A DNA stretch of 64,000 nucleotides. Origin: Bradyrhizobium sp. LTSP849. GTDB taxonomy: Bacteria > Pseudomonadota > Alphaproteobacteria > Rhizobiales > Xanthobacteraceae. Below, in pieces: positions 1 to 9,270 of the stretch. Position numbers and translations under genes: made by a program. Every line of letters starts with the position of its first letter. The first letter of the stretch is position 1. The DNA lies in the NCBI RefSeq assembly GCF_000938255.1, contig NZ_JYMR01000052.1:434001-498000 (forward strand), written 5' to 3'. The notes under the pieces are model-generated. The model was not told the origin of the DNA, searched no databases, and worked only from the letters and a program-made list of their open reading frames with translations.

Positions 1-742
1 GGTGGTCGCGCTGGCGGCTGACCAGCAGCATGAGCTGCGCCGAGGCGTCTCCCAGAAGCGCACGGTAATTGGTGATGCCGCGGACAAGATGATTGTAGAT
101 CACCACCGCCGGGATCGCGGCGACGAGGCCGAGCGCAGTGGCAAGCAGCGCCTCGGCGATGCCGGGCGCGACCACGGCGAGGCTCGTGGTGTGGCTCTCG
201 GAAATGCCGATGAAGGAATTCATGATGCCCCAGACGGTGCCGAACAGGCCAACGAACGGCGCGGTGGCGCCGATGGTCGCAAGCACGCCGGTGCCGCGCG
301 CGATCTGCCGCGACATCGCCGCCTCGACCCGTTCGAGCCGTAGCGCCACCCGCTCCTGAAGGCCGTCATCGAGGATGCCGCCGGAGAGCTCCGCTTCCTT
401 CGCGCAGGACTGGATGAGCTGAGCCACCGCATCGTGTGCCTCACCGATCCGCTCGGCCGCCTCAGCCAGCTTCATATTGCCTTCGAGTGCGCGTGTGCGC
501 TTGAGGGCAAGCGCGCCCTTGCGGCGCAGCTCGATGGTTTTGGCCAGCCACACTGTCCACGTCACCAGTGAGGCGCAGGCCAACCCGATCATCACCGCCT
601 TCACGACAACGTCGGCGCTGACGAACATACCCCAGGGCGACAGATTGCGCGGCAACAGCGCTTCGTCCGTCGCGGCGAAGGCCGATGCCGGCGTGAACGC
701 GATCGTTGCGATCACGTGCCGAAGCCAAAATTTGCCCTGCAT
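1..742 (-). CDS. exbB: ExbB-type proton channel subunit (partial, 3' end beyond window)
   Basis: Inner-membrane MotA/TolQ/ExbB family subunit that couples proton motive force to TonB, here presumably for haem receptor HmuR. The 247 codons visible begin with a signal-like hydrophobic stretch, then a first membrane segment (about residues 45-65), a charged cytoplasmic loop, and the conserved family region ATIGATAPFVGLFGTVWGIM followed by a second and third hydrophobic segment (ALLATALGLVAAIPAVVIYN). The gene runs off the left edge of the window, so the C-terminus and any exbD/tonB lie outside. It is 27 bp downstream of hutX and on the same strand, consistent with one haem operon. TolQ is less likely given the haem context. 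Confidence 0.9.
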   Translation of the reverse strand, partial: MQGKFWLRHVIATIAFTPASAFAATDEALLPRNLSPWGMFVSADVVVKAVMIGLACASLVTWTVWLAKTIELRRKGALALKRTRALEGNMKLAEAAERIGEAHDAVAQLIQSCAKEAELSGGILDDGLQERVALRLERVEAAMSRQIARGTGVLATIGATAPFVGLFGTVWGIMNSFIGISESHTTSLAVVAPGIAEALLATALGLVAAIPAVVIYNHLVRGITNYRALLGDASAQLMLLVSRQRDH

Positions 743-769
743 CCTGATCTCCCGACAGATAGAAAGAAG

Positions 770-1273
770 CTATGCCGCGATCCGGTCCGCAAGCTGCCGG
801 AACCGCGCGAGCTGGTCCGCACGCAGCGCCCGGGTCTCGTCGCGGCCGACGAAGACCTTGAACATGATGCCGCCGTCGGCATTGACGAACGCAACGAAGG
901 CCGAGCTCTTGCCCATGAAGGGACGCTCGACGAAGGTAACGGCCGCGCAGCGCTCGTGACGGAGATGGCCGTGCAATCCCTTCGGCTGCATCAGGTTGAA
1001 ATAGCCGCGGCCAATCTCGCCCGCGGGAATGCTGCCTGTGAACTCGAAGATCGCATCATCCGTGTGGACGATCAGGGTGACTTCGCCCCACGCCGCGATG
1101 TCCTGCATGGCGGCGGCGAAATGCTCGCCGCCCCCCACGCGTACCATCGACAACGGGAGCGCCTCGATCACGGCGCGCGGCGAGACCTTGCGCTCGCGCG
1201 CGACGTCCTCGATCACCGCGCCGGGATTGTCGGCCATATACGCCCTGAGATCGGCGAGATCGGTGCTCAGCAT
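770..1273 (-). CDS. hutX: HutX/ChuX-type haem utilisation carrier protein
   Basis: A 167-residue cytosolic protein of the HutX/ChuX/HuvX haem-binding family, which carries intracellular haem to degrading enzymes. It has the family's N-terminal helix-turn region (VIEDVARERKVSPRAVIEALP) and the beta-rich half with LIVHTDDAIFEFTGSIPAGEIGRGYFNL and LHGHLRHERCAAVTFVERPFMG. The His residues around 103-106 are candidate haem contacts. It sits between the IsdG-type oxygenase gene and exbB in a leftward cluster headed by hmuR, which supports the assignment. No membrane segment or signal peptide is seen. Confidence 0.87.
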   Translation of the reverse strand: MLSTDLADLRAYMADNPGAVIEDVARERKVSPRAVIEALPLSMVRVGGGEHFAAAMQDIAAWGEVTLIVHTDDAIFEFTGSIPAGEIGRGYFNLMQPKGLHGHLRHERCAAVTFVERPFMGKSSAFVAFVNADGGIMFKVFVGRDETRALRADQLARFRQLADRIAA

Positions 1274-1303
1274 GTCCGGCTCCTCTCGTGCTTCACGCGG
1301 CCG

Positions 1304-1636
1304 TCAAGCCGCCGCGGCCTTGCGTTCGCTCTGGATCACCTCAAAGCCCTCGAACTTGGGATGACCGAGATAGAGGCTCTCGCCGGTTGGATTTTCAGCG
1401 CGGGCATGGGCGCGGCGAAACTGGTCCGAGCGCGTCCAGGCCTCGAACGCGGCCTTGTCGACCCAGGTGGTGTGCGAGGAATAGAGCGTGTGGTCCTCGG
1501 CCTCCGGGCCCTTCAACAGATGAAACTCGACGAAGCCCGGCATGCTGCCGAGATAGGATTCGCGGGTGGCCCAAACGGTTTCGAACGCGGTCTCCGCGCC
1601 CTTCTTCACCTGAAATCGGTTCATGGCGATGAACAT
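1304..1636 (-). CDS. IsdG-family haem-degrading monooxygenase (HmuQ/HmuD type)
   Basis: A 110-residue ABM-fold protein that should open the haem ring and release iron. The three residues that define IsdG-type enzymes are present at equivalent positions: Asn6 (MNRF), Trp67 (FEAWTRS) and His77 (RRAHAR), the last being the haem ligand in the family. Start ATG at 1636 is chosen because it gives the usual N-terminus MFIAMNRF; the longer frame upstream has no family similarity. Bradyrhizobium japonicum has two such enzymes, HmuQ and HmuD; I cannot say which one this is. It lies 98 bp after hmuR and 30 bp before hutX. Confidence 0.9.
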   Translation of the reverse strand: MFIAMNRFQVKKGAETAFETVWATRESYLGSMPGFVEFHLLKGPEAEDHTLYSSHTTWVDKAAFEAWTRSDQFRRAHARAENPTGESLYLGHPKFEGFEVIQSERKAAAA

Positions 1637-1734
1637 AAGAGTCTCTCCTTCTGATCTAGACGGAAACGCGCCGAGGCCGCGCTGGAGCATCAGCGCGGTC
1701 CGGCGGAGATTGGCGGTGTTGCGATGCCTCCCGG

Positions 1735-4083
1735 CTACGCACCTCCGAAGTGGATCTTCAAGCCGGCCTTGTAGACCCGGCCCGGTCCGGGGCTCGACCA
1801 CAGCACGTCGTTCTGCGTGGTGCCGTCGGTCGAGCTGCCGGGAATGGCGTAGGGCCGGTAGTACTGGTTCAGGAGATTGTCGATCGAGGCCGAGAACACG
1901 ATGTCCTTGGTCGCGTTGTAAGTCAGGTACAGGTTCACCAGCTCGTACCCGGTCGCGGGCAGATAGCCGGCGGGCACGTCATTGTTGGGACCGAACGAGG
2001 CCCACTGCGCGGTCAGGATCAGCGTGCGATCGAGCAGGCGGATACCGCCTGTCGTGACGACCTTGCGCGGCGTGATGGTCGCGAGCCCGACATTGGTGGC
2101 GACGTTCTTGCCCTGGATGTAATGGCCGGCGACACCGACGAACCAGTCGCCCGCATCGTACATCGTCTCGGCCTCAAAACCCTGGATACGGGCGCTGGTG
2201 ATGTTCTGATACTGGTAGAACTGGCTGAACGAACCGAACCCGGTCGGGACCGGCGTCGAGGCGACGAGGTCGATGTAGTCGGAGACGTCGTTGCGGAACA
2301 GGTTGATCTTGCCGCGGAACGAGTCCGACGAGATGAAGATGTTGTCGTATTTCAGGTTGATGCCGACTTCCTTGTTCTTGCCGACCTCGGGGCGAAGATT
2401 CGGGTTGGGCAGGAAGCAGAACAGGCCGGAAGTGCCGTCCGGGCAGACGAAGAAGGCCGGTCCGCCGCCGGTCGCGTGCGCGCCGGAGATCACAGTCTCG
2501 GTGATCGAGGGCGCACGATAGCCCTCGGCATAACTCACATAGGGCTGGAAGCCCGCCACCGGCGTCACGCCGAGCGTGATCTTCGGTGAGAAGCGGTCGC
2601 CGCCGGTATTGGTCGTGCCCGACTGCAGATTATAGCGGTCATAACGGATCGCGCTGACAGCCTCGAACCAGGTACTGTAGTTCTGCTTCAGTTGCAGGAA
2701 GCCGCCGGACACGGTGCGGATGCCGCTCGGCGTCGTGATGTTGGAATTGCCGCGGCTGTCCGTCGTGATCACGTCGTCCTGGAACGCGTCGACGCCATAG
2801 GTCAGCGCATTGCGCCAGTCGCCGACATTGAAGCGCGTGGTATTGTTGGCGTCGAAGCCGACCGTGTTGAGGACATATGCGCGCTTGTCGCCGACGCAGC
2901 CCGAAATGTTGTTGCCGAAATTGCCGGCGCCGCAATAGGCCGCGCCCGAGGTCGAATAGTGATAGGTCTTGGTCTGGTCGTTCTCAGTGCGGTTGCCGTA
3001 GGCCGACATATGCCAGTCGAATAGATTGTCGCTCGGCAGCGCATAGTTCCATGTAACGGTGCCGGTGTAGTTCTTGGTATCGGAGGCATAGACCGACGAG
3101 CCCTGATAGAGCGCGCGCTGGGCTGCGGTCGCCACTGGGCCGGTGTTCATCTGGCCGATCGTGTATTGATAGTCCTGGAACGTGGCGCCGAACTTGACCT
3201 CGTGACCGAGCGCCGGGCGCACCGTGACCTTCATCAACCCGGCTTCGACCTGGTTGCCGGTGTTGCCGATCTCGGTGCCGTTGCCGTCCTTGTAATTGCC
3301 CTGGGTGCGGTAGACCGCGCCACCGAAAATATCGACGTCGGGCGTGGCGTGCACACCGCCGAACACCGAGCCGAGGCCGCGGCTGTTGTTGGAGCCGTAG
3401 GAGCCGGAGAGATCGACACCCCAGCGCTCGCCGGGGCGCAGCACGTCGTTGATATCCTTGGTGCGGAACGAGACCAGGCCGCCGATCGCGCCGGAGCCGT
3501 AGATGTTGGCGGTCGGACCGCGCACCACATCGACACCGCCGATCAGCTCGGGATCGAGGAAGAAGGAGCCGTTGGCGTTGTGGCCGGTGCGCTGATAATT
3601 CTGCCGCGCACCGTCGACGACCACGGCGACGCGGCCGAAATCCTGCAAGCCGCGAACGTTGATGACGGTCGCGGGATCATCGCCGCGCTCCTGAAACGAC
3701 ACGCCGGGGACGTTGTAGAAGACATCCGACAGCCGGTTCGGCTGGAGCCCCTGGATCTGGTCGAGCGAAACGGAGCTCACCGGCGCGAGCGCATCGATCG
3801 CGCGTTCCTTGGTCTTTGTTGCTGCGACCGTGATGGTGTCGAGCGCCTGAACGGACGCCGTGCCACTCGCCTGGGCACGAGCATTCATGATGTCGGGCGC
3901 TGCCTGCTGCGCGACCTGCGGCCTGGCTTGCTTGCGCTTGGCCTGCTTCGGCCGCTCCGTTGAATTCTGTTCGGCCTGCGGCTGAGCAGTCTGCGCAAGA
4001 CCGCTCTCCGTCATCATCGCCGCAATTGAAACCACCGACGCGCCCAAAATCAGGACGCGCGAATACCTAGCCCCGTCAGCCAT
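1735..4083 (-). CDS. hmuR: TonB-dependent outer-membrane haem receptor
   Basis: A 782-residue TonB-dependent receptor for haem. It has an N-terminal signal region, then a Lys/Gln/Pro-rich linker, a TonB-box-like stretch (LDTITVAATKTKE, about residues 81-93), the plug domain (VINVRGLQDFGRVAVVVDG; RGPTANIYGSGAIGGLVSF) and a 22-strand barrel ending with the usual aromatic-rich C-terminus. The haem receptor signature YRAP...NPNL is present (GYRAPSITET and PNPNLRPE), matching the FRAP/NPDL motifs of haem receptors. It is divergently transcribed from hmuP. Expression is expected to be iron-controlled by Irr with HmuP, as in B. japonicum. Confidence 0.93.
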   Translation of the reverse strand: MADGARYSRVLILGASVVSIAAMMTESGLAQTAQPQAEQNSTERPKQAKRKQARPQVAQQAAPDIMNARAQASGTASVQALDTITVAATKTKERAIDALAPVSSVSLDQIQGLQPNRLSDVFYNVPGVSFQERGDDPATVINVRGLQDFGRVAVVVDGARQNYQRTGHNANGSFFLDPELIGGVDVVRGPTANIYGSGAIGGLVSFRTKDINDVLRPGERWGVDLSGSYGSNNSRGLGSVFGGVHATPDVDIFGGAVYRTQGNYKDGNGTEIGNTGNQVEAGLMKVTVRPALGHEVKFGATFQDYQYTIGQMNTGPVATAAQRALYQGSSVYASDTKNYTGTVTWNYALPSDNLFDWHMSAYGNRTENDQTKTYHYSTSGAAYCGAGNFGNNISGCVGDKRAYVLNTVGFDANNTTRFNVGDWRNALTYGVDAFQDDVITTDSRGNSNITTPSGIRTVSGGFLQLKQNYSTWFEAVSAIRYDRYNLQSGTTNTGGDRFSPKITLGVTPVAGFQPYVSYAEGYRAPSITETVISGAHATGGGPAFFVCPDGTSGLFCFLPNPNLRPEVGKNKEVGINLKYDNIFISSDSFRGKINLFRNDVSDYIDLVASTPVPTGFGSFSQFYQYQNITSARIQGFEAETMYDAGDWFVGVAGHYIQGKNVATNVGLATITPRKVVTTGGIRLLDRTLILTAQWASFGPNNDVPAGYLPATGYELVNLYLTYNATKDIVFSASIDNLLNQYYRPYAIPGSSTDGTTQNDVLWSSPGPGRVYKAGLKIHFGGA

Positions 4084-4346
4084 ATCACCCCAGCCTGCAC
4101 TTCACTTTAGTTTTTGGAGTCGTTTGGCTGGCGTGCGCTCGCAAACCGCGAGCGACTGGCTGGCTAATTTTCTCAAGACGCGGGCAAGTTGCCCCGCGCC
4201 TTGATTGGTTACGTGGCAACACTCTGACGGTCAATGTCGCGAGGTTGCAGTTTATATCGATTGTAAGTTGCTGCGGTTGGAATGCGCCTGATGCCGCTTA
4301 TACAGACAGACAGCATCTGAAATTTCGAAAGCGCATCACGGGACCC
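4084..4346. promoter_or_regulatory. Divergent hmuR / hmuP control region
   Basis: This 263-bp gap separates the two divergent haem transcription units, so both promoters must lie here. It is AT-richer than the flanking genes. In B. japonicum the equivalent gap carries one iron control element (ICE) bound by Irr that serves both directions. The best candidate here is listed separately at 4251-4267. I could not assign -35/-10 boxes with confidence. Confidence 0.75.
4251..4267 (+). promoter_or_regulatory. Candidate iron control element (Irr box)
   Basis: TTTATATCGATTGTAAG has partial dyad symmetry (TTA.A.....T.TAA) and resembles the TTTA..N..TAAA form of rhizobial ICE motifs. It lies 80 bp upstream of the hmuP start and about 167 bp from the hmuR start. 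The match is by eye and imperfect; assignment rests mainly on location. Confidence 0.4.
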
Positions 4347-4553
4347 ATGTCAGCCGCATCCGGAGACAACATCGGCGACGCCGGAGGGCACGCGGAAAGC
4401 CCTTCCGCAACAACGAGAACCCTGATGATGCGGGGCAACCGGATCGACAGCCGCGAGCTGTTTGCCGCCGAGCGCGAGATCTTCATCGCGCATGGCGAGG
4501 AGAGCTATCGCCTCCGTCTGACCTCGCAGAACAAGCTGATCCTGACGAAGTAA
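4347..4553 (+). CDS. hmuP: HmuP/HemP haem uptake regulator
   Basis: A 68-residue protein ending in the HemP domain (about residues 28-68): RIDSRELFAAEREIFIAHGEE, followed by YRLRLTSQNKLILTK, which is the family signature. In B. japonicum HmuP is a co-activator needed with Irr to switch on hmuR. Start ATG 4347 gives a 27-residue leader of low conservation; an internal ATG pair at 4425-4430 (MMRGNRIDS) would give only the domain and cannot be excluded, since neither start has a strong ribosome-binding site. It lies 6 bp before hmuT, so it is the first gene of the rightward haem transport operon. Confidence 0.88.
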   Translation: MSAASGDNIGDAGGHAESPSATTRTLMMRGNRIDSRELFAAEREIFIAHGEESYRLRLTSQNKLILTK

Positions 4554-4559
4554 CCTGCA

Positions 4560-5513
4560 ATGACATTTTGTCGCACCCTTACACATGTCCTGCTCGCCGG
4601 AACGATCGCACTCGCCTCCGCAGCTCACGCCGCCGGTATCACCGTGCATGATGCGCGCAACCGTGACGTTGCGGTCAACGACTTCGGGCGCACGATCTCG
4701 ATCGGCGGCGCCATCACCGAGATCCTCTATGCGCTCGGGCTCGAGAGCCGGCTGGTCGGCGTCGACACCACGAGCCTCTATCCGGCGGCGGCGCTGCACG
4801 ACAAACCCAATGTCGGCTATATGCGCCAGATCTCCGCCGAGGGCGTGCTGGGCCTCAACCCGACGCTGATCCTAGCGATCCAGGGGTCGGGCCCACGCGA
4901 GACCATGGACGTATTGGAGACAGCAAAGGTGCCGCTGGTGCTGGTGCCCGAAACGTTCTCCGAGGAAGGTCTCGTCGATAAGATCAGGCTGGTCGGCCAC
5001 GCCATGGGTGTCGATGCGCGCGCGGAATGCCTGAGCGCCGCGGTCGGCGCCGATCTCGCCCAGCTCCGCGCACTGCGTGCCAAGGTGACGAAGCCGGTGC
5101 GGGTGATGTTTGTCATGTCGCTTCAAAACGGGCGGGCGATGGTCGCCGGCCACAAGACCGCCGCGGACGAGATCATCCAGCTCGCGGGCGCCGCCAACGC
5201 TGTCGACGATTACGACGGCTACAAGATCATCGGCGACGAGGCGATCGTGGCGGCGAAGCCCGACGTGGTGCTGTCGATCGAACGCGGCAAAGATTCGCTC
5301 CAGGCCGACGCAATTTATACGCATCCCGGCTTTGCCTTGACGCCGGTCGCGGCCAACAAAAGCTTTGTCACGATGGACGGGCTTTATCTGCTCGGCTTCG
5401 GGCCGCGCACCGCGGCGGCCGCGCGCGACCTGTCCGTGAAACTCTATCCGGCACTGGCCGACCAGGGCGGCACTTTCTCGTCGGTCTTGTCGGCGGCGAA
5501 TTGCCGGCAATGA
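4560..5513 (+). CDS. hmuT: Periplasmic haem-binding protein of ABC importer
   Basis: A 317-residue class III solute-binding protein. The signal peptide covers roughly residues 1-24 (cleavage near AHAAG). The vitamin B12/haem-type periplasmic fold follows: GGAITEILYALGLESRLVGV near the N-terminus, a conserved Tyr candidate haem ligand in GYMRQISAEG, and the C-terminal lobe NAVDDYDGYKIIGDEAIVAAKPDVVL. It delivers haem to HmuUV. It starts 6 bp after hmuP and its TGA overlaps the hmuU start by 4 bp (ATGA), indicating translational coupling. Confidence 0.93.
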   Translation: MTFCRTLTHVLLAGTIALASAAHAAGITVHDARNRDVAVNDFGRTISIGGAITEILYALGLESRLVGVDTTSLYPAAALHDKPNVGYMRQISAEGVLGLNPTLILAIQGSGPRETMDVLETAKVPLVLVPETFSEEGLVDKIRLVGHAMGVDARAECLSAAVGADLAQLRALRAKVTKPVRVMFVMSLQNGRAMVAGHKTAADEIIQLAGAANAVDDYDGYKIIGDEAIVAAKPDVVLSIERGKDSLQADAIYTHPGFALTPVAANKSFVTMDGLYLLGFGPRTAAAARDLSVKLYPALADQGGTFSSVLSAANCRQ

Positions 5514-6601
5514 GCGTGGCGACTGCAACGGAAGCGCGGGGCCCGCGACGGAGCGCGGGACGGCGATCCGCATCGTTGGCGATGTCACTTCTCCTCGCGG
5601 CGCTCGCTGCCATCGCGATGATCGCGCTGACAGTTGGAGCGGCCGGCATTCCCATTTCCCGATTGCCGGCCGCACTCGGCTTTGTCCCGGACGGCACCGC
5701 GAATGCGCTGACGGCCCGCGACCAACTCGTGCTGTGGTCGATCCGCATCCCCCGGGTTGCCGCGACCGCAATGGTCGGCGGCCTGCTCGCAGCCGCCGGC
5801 GCGATCATGCAGGGACTGTTCCGCAACCCGCTCGCCGATCCCGCGCTGGTCGGCGTCTCCAGCGGCGGCGCGCTCGCAGCAGCAAGCGCGATCGTCTTCA
5901 CCGATTCGCGCTTCGGCGAGCCGCTGCGTTTTCTCCAGACTGAACTGCTGCCACTTGCGGCCTTTGCAGGCTCGCTTGCAACGACTGCGATCCTCTACGG
6001 CATCTCCAGCCGCGCCGGCAAAACCTCGATCACGATCTTCCTGCTCGCCGGCGTCGCCATCACGGCCATCACCAATGCCGGCATCGGCCTGCTCGTCTTC
6101 ATCGCCGACGACCGCCAGCTCCGCGACATTACGTTTTGGCTGCTGGGCTCGATGAGCGGCGCGACCTGGACCAAGGCTGCGATACTTGCGCCAGTTCTCG
6201 CAGCAGGGTTAGCGGCCTGCGCCTTCATCGCGCGCGGCCTCGATCTGCTGGTGCTTGGCGAAGCCGACGCCTTTCACGGCGGCGTCGACGTCGAGCGGCT
6301 GAAGCGGATCTCGATCGTCATGGTCTCCGCGATGACCGGCGTCGCGGTGTCGATCAGTGGCGTCATCGGCTTCGTCGGCATCGTCGTGCCGCATCTGCTG
6401 CGCCTGATCATCGGACCCGCACATCGCCTGCTGCTGCCGGCCTCGACGTTGCTCGGCGCGATCCTGATGGTCGGAGCCGATACACTGGCGCGCACCATCG
6501 TGGCGCCGGCCGAGATGCCGATCGGCATATTGACCGCGGCCGTCGGCGCGCCGGTCTTCCTGGGGATTTTGCTGCGGCAGCGCGGCCTCGCCTCGCTATG
6601 A
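5510..6601 (+). CDS. hmuU: Haem ABC importer permease
   Basis: A 363-residue FecCD-family permease with about ten membrane segments. Family landmarks are IRIPRVAATAMVGGLLAAAG with AIMQGLFRNPLADPALVGVSS just after, GAxxGA-like glycine pairs, and the C-terminal VGFVGIVVPHLLRLIIGPAHR loop that contacts the ATPase. The start at ATG 5510 overlaps the hmuT stop; an open frame extends upstream but is antiparallel coding noise within hmuT. Its own stop overlaps the hmuV start by 4 bp. Confidence 0.94.
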   Translation: MSVATATEARGPRRSAGRRSASLAMSLLLAALAAIAMIALTVGAAGIPISRLPAALGFVPDGTANALTARDQLVLWSIRIPRVAATAMVGGLLAAAGAIMQGLFRNPLADPALVGVSSGGALAAASAIVFTDSRFGEPLRFLQTELLPLAAFAGSLATTAILYGISSRAGKTSITIFLLAGVAITAITNAGIGLLVFIADDRQLRDITFWLLGSMSGATWTKAAILAPVLAAGLAACAFIARGLDLLVLGEADAFHGGVDVERLKRISIVMVSAMTGVAVSISGVIGFVGIVVPHLLRLIIGPAHRLLLPASTLLGAILMVGADTLARTIVAPAEMPIGILTAAVGAPVFLGILLRQRGLASL

Positions 6602-7401
6602 GCGCCGTGATCGAAGCGCACGCTTTGACCAAGCGCGCCGGGCGCGCGACGTTGCTTGATGGCGTCGGCCTGACCGTCACAGCCGGCGAGATGGTCGCCA
6701 TCATCGGTCCGAACGGCGCCGGCAAGTCGACACTGCTGCGGTTGTTGTCCGGTGACCTCCGCCCGAGCGCGGGCGAGGTACGGCTGACGGGGCGCAATAT
6801 CCGCAGCTTCATCCCACGCGAACTCGCCGCGCGCCGCGCGATGCTGTCCCAGCACATCAACGTCACCTTCCCCTTTACCGTCGAGGACATCGTGCTGATG
6901 GGCGCGGGCGACCGCAGCCCGCGCGATGCGCGACGGCTGGTTGACGCCGCGCTGCACGAGGTCGGCCTCGAACATTTTCGCGACCGGCAATTGCCGACGC
7001 TGTCCGGCGGCGAGCAGCAGCGCACCCATTTCGCTCGCGTGCTGGTGCAGCTTGCCTGCGGCGAAGCCGAGCACGGACCCGGGCTTTTGCTGCTGGACGA
7101 GCCGACATCGAGCCTCGATCTACGCCACCAGATCGACCTGGTCGAAGCGGCACGCAGGCGCGCGGCAGGTGGCACGGCGGTGATCGCGATCCTGCATGAT
7201 CTCAACCTCGCGATCCGCTTCGCCGACCGCCTCGTCGTGCTGAACAGCGGCCGGCTCGCTGCCGACGGCCCGCGCACTGAGATCGTCACGCGCGAAACCA
7301 TCCGCGACATTTTTGAGATCGACGCCGTCGTCCATCAGGCCGACGATGGCGTGCCTTACGTGCTGCCACAGTCGATGAGCGCGGCGGCGCCAGGGATCTA
7401 G
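6598..7401 (+). CDS. hmuV: Haem ABC importer ATPase
   Basis: A 267-residue ABC ATPase. It contains Walker A GPNGAGKST (about residue 39), the Q-loop region MLSQHINVTFPFTVEDIV, signature LSGGEQQR, Walker B GLLLLDEPTSSLD and the H-loop ILHDLNLA. All catalytic motifs are intact. The length matches HmuV proteins. It is the last gene of the hmuPTUV operon; its stop codon at 7399-7401 overlaps the stop of the convergent DUF4139 gene, leaving no room for a terminator between them. Confidence 0.95.
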   Translation: MSAVIEAHALTKRAGRATLLDGVGLTVTAGEMVAIIGPNGAGKSTLLRLLSGDLRPSAGEVRLTGRNIRSFIPRELAARRAMLSQHINVTFPFTVEDIVLMGAGDRSPRDARRLVDAALHEVGLEHFRDRQLPTLSGGEQQRTHFARVLVQLACGEAEHGPGLLLLDEPTSSLDLRHQIDLVEAARRRAAGGTAVIAILHDLNLAIRFADRLVVLNSGRLAADGPRTEIVTRETIRDIFEIDAVVHQADDGVPYVLPQSMSAAAPGI

Positions 7402-9089
7402 CCCGACGGCACGATCACCATGCTCTTGTCCTTCGGCCAGCGGACGCGCCAGGCGAAGTTGATATCCTTGACCTCGCCGGGCTTGGCGTCGAACGACCAT
7501 TCCAGCACGCCGCGCTTGTCACGGATGTCCTTTGCCGTGGGCGACGTGGTCGAGGGCAACATTTCGACGACGATGTCCTCGTTCTCGCTGACCGGCAGCT
7601 GATCCTCGACCGCCACACGAATCGGGAAGTCGTGACCGTTGCGGATCGTCGTCTTGAACGAACGCTCGTCGGTCTTCGACGTCGTGACCAGCAGGCCCGC
7701 CGAGCCTTCGTTGCGCTTGAGCACGGCGCGCTCGACCTTGACCTTGTCGTCGGCGCCGAAGCCGAGCCGGACGATATCGTCCTTGGCCGAGGCCGAGAGC
7801 TTGCCACGGCCGACAAAAACGCCGTCGCGATAGATCGCGACCTTGCCGGGCAGCAACGTCGTGTCGTCAGTCTGCTTGAAGCTGGCTTCGAGGAAGGCGG
7901 TCGGGTCCAGCACCGGTGCGGCGCGCACCGCGAGATCCGCGGGCACGCTCATGGAGGCGATGCGCAGGCTCTTGGCGCCCTCGGCGGCGCCGAGGCTGAC
8001 GCGGCCGGGGATTTTGAAGGTCGCTTGGAAGCCGCCGATCTCAGCGGTTGTCTCTTGCTCCTCAATGGTCGTTGATGCACCAAATTTGAACTGCTGGAGC
8101 CGATCGGCTTGCGCAGGCTCCGCGGCAGGCGCCGGCACCAGCGCGGAGCGCAAGCGCGCACTGTCCGACATCGAGCCCGCCGCCATCGGCTTTGGCACCT
8201 GCGGATATTGCGCCACCAGCGAGCCCAGCTCCGGCGCGCTGCCGCCACGGGCGATACGGACCGTGGAAACGCCAAGCGTGACGTTGGACCAGTCTTCGCC
8301 AGTCGATTGCGTGACCTCGGCGCGGCGGACCAGCTCGAGTTGCGGCTTGCGGTCTTTGGCGCCGGTATCGAGCCGGGCGTCATAGAGCGGCAGCCAGCGC
8401 GCATTGCGCACGGCGTAAGTGACTCGCAGCGTCGCCTTCGTCGCGGCTGCCGAGGCGACGTCGATCCGCACCTCCAACTTGCTCGGCGGCTTGGCGGACC
8501 GGTCGGCTTCGAGTTGCGCGATCTGGCGATCGAGCTCGCGCTGCTTTCGCGCCGCGTCGCGGATCGCAGCGTCGGCAGTCGCGATCTCCTCGGCAACCGC
8601 GGCAAAGGCCGCGCGCCATTCGGTGATCGGCCGCGCCTCGCCCTTGTCGCCGAGGCCGGCAGGGGAGGCTTCGGCAAAATGCTGCGCGAACTTGCGCCGG
8701 GCGGCGGCAGAGTCGATCGCGCCTTGCAAATCGGCGCGCTGATCCCTGAGCGCCTCGATGCGCTGGTCGAGCTCGGGCAGATTGACGGGAGGAGCCGCAC
8801 GCGGCGGCCGCGCATCGATGGTGCCGATGGTGAGCTTGGCGCCCGCCTCACCCTCAACGCGGAGGGAAGACGGATCGAGCGAGAGCGGAAAATCCTTGGC
8901 GACCAGCGTGCTGTCTCCGGAGGCGAGGTCCAGCGCGATCACGCGCGTGACGGTCGCGCCATCGGGATAGACGGTGACCGTGTCGATGCTGGATGTGGCA
9001 TCCACATCGGCGGCCCATAACGGTGAAGCGACCACCGTGGTCACCAGGACCAGGCTCGTCGTCGCCAGACATCTTGCGATCGTGCGCAT
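7398..9089 (-). CDS. DUF4139 (MuiA-like) secreted protein
   Basis: A 563-residue exported protein of the mucoidy-inhibitor-A / DUF4139 family, of unknown biochemical role. The signal peptide is about residues 1-27 (ending PLWAAD). The DUF4140 N-terminal beta domain follows (IDTVTVYPDGATVTRVIALD), then a coiled coil of about 100 residues (LDQRIEALRDQRADLQGAID; RKQRELDRQIAQLEAD), and the DUF4139 beta-domain (VRNARWLPLYDARLD; GEDWSNVTLGVST; FAWRVRWPKDKSM). ATG 9089 is preferred to an upstream in-frame ATG because it starts a typical signal peptide. It may have no functional link to the haem genes. Confidence 0.85.
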   Translation of the reverse strand: MRTIARCLATTSLVLVTTVVASPLWAADVDATSSIDTVTVYPDGATVTRVIALDLASGDSTLVAKDFPLSLDPSSLRVEGEAGAKLTIGTIDARPPRAAPPVNLPELDQRIEALRDQRADLQGAIDSAAARRKFAQHFAEASPAGLGDKGEARPITEWRAAFAAVAEEIATADAAIRDAARKQRELDRQIAQLEADRSAKPPSKLEVRIDVASAAATKATLRVTYAVRNARWLPLYDARLDTGAKDRKPQLELVRRAEVTQSTGEDWSNVTLGVSTVRIARGGSAPELGSLVAQYPQVPKPMAAGSMSDSARLRSALVPAPAAEPAQADRLQQFKFGASTTIEEQETTAEIGGFQATFKIPGRVSLGAAEGAKSLRIASMSVPADLAVRAAPVLDPTAFLEASFKQTDDTTLLPGKVAIYRDGVFVGRGKLSASAKDDIVRLGFGADDKVKVERAVLKRNEGSAGLLVTTSKTDERSFKTTIRNGHDFPIRVAVEDQLPVSENEDIVVEMLPSTTSPTAKDIRDKRGVLEWSFDAKPGEVKDINFAWRVRWPKDKSMVIVPSG

Positions 9090-9270
9090 CAAATTCCTCC
9101 CTGCCGATATCGTCGCGCCGCCAGCCGGACGCGCGAAACATGCCACGCCATCGTGGTGAGACGCGGCAGGGAAGGAACCGGTTCGATTGGGGTTTCCGTT
9201 GGGCGACGCTGCGGCGGCACCATGGCCGCGGAACGCGTCATCGCGCCGCGGCGAAACCTCGCTTCGAGCT

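Noticed and set aside
7398..7401. Overlap of the stop codons of hmuV and the DUF4139 gene, considered as a sign of a frameshift
   Set aside because: Both proteins are full length with normal C-termini; it is a simple convergent overlap.
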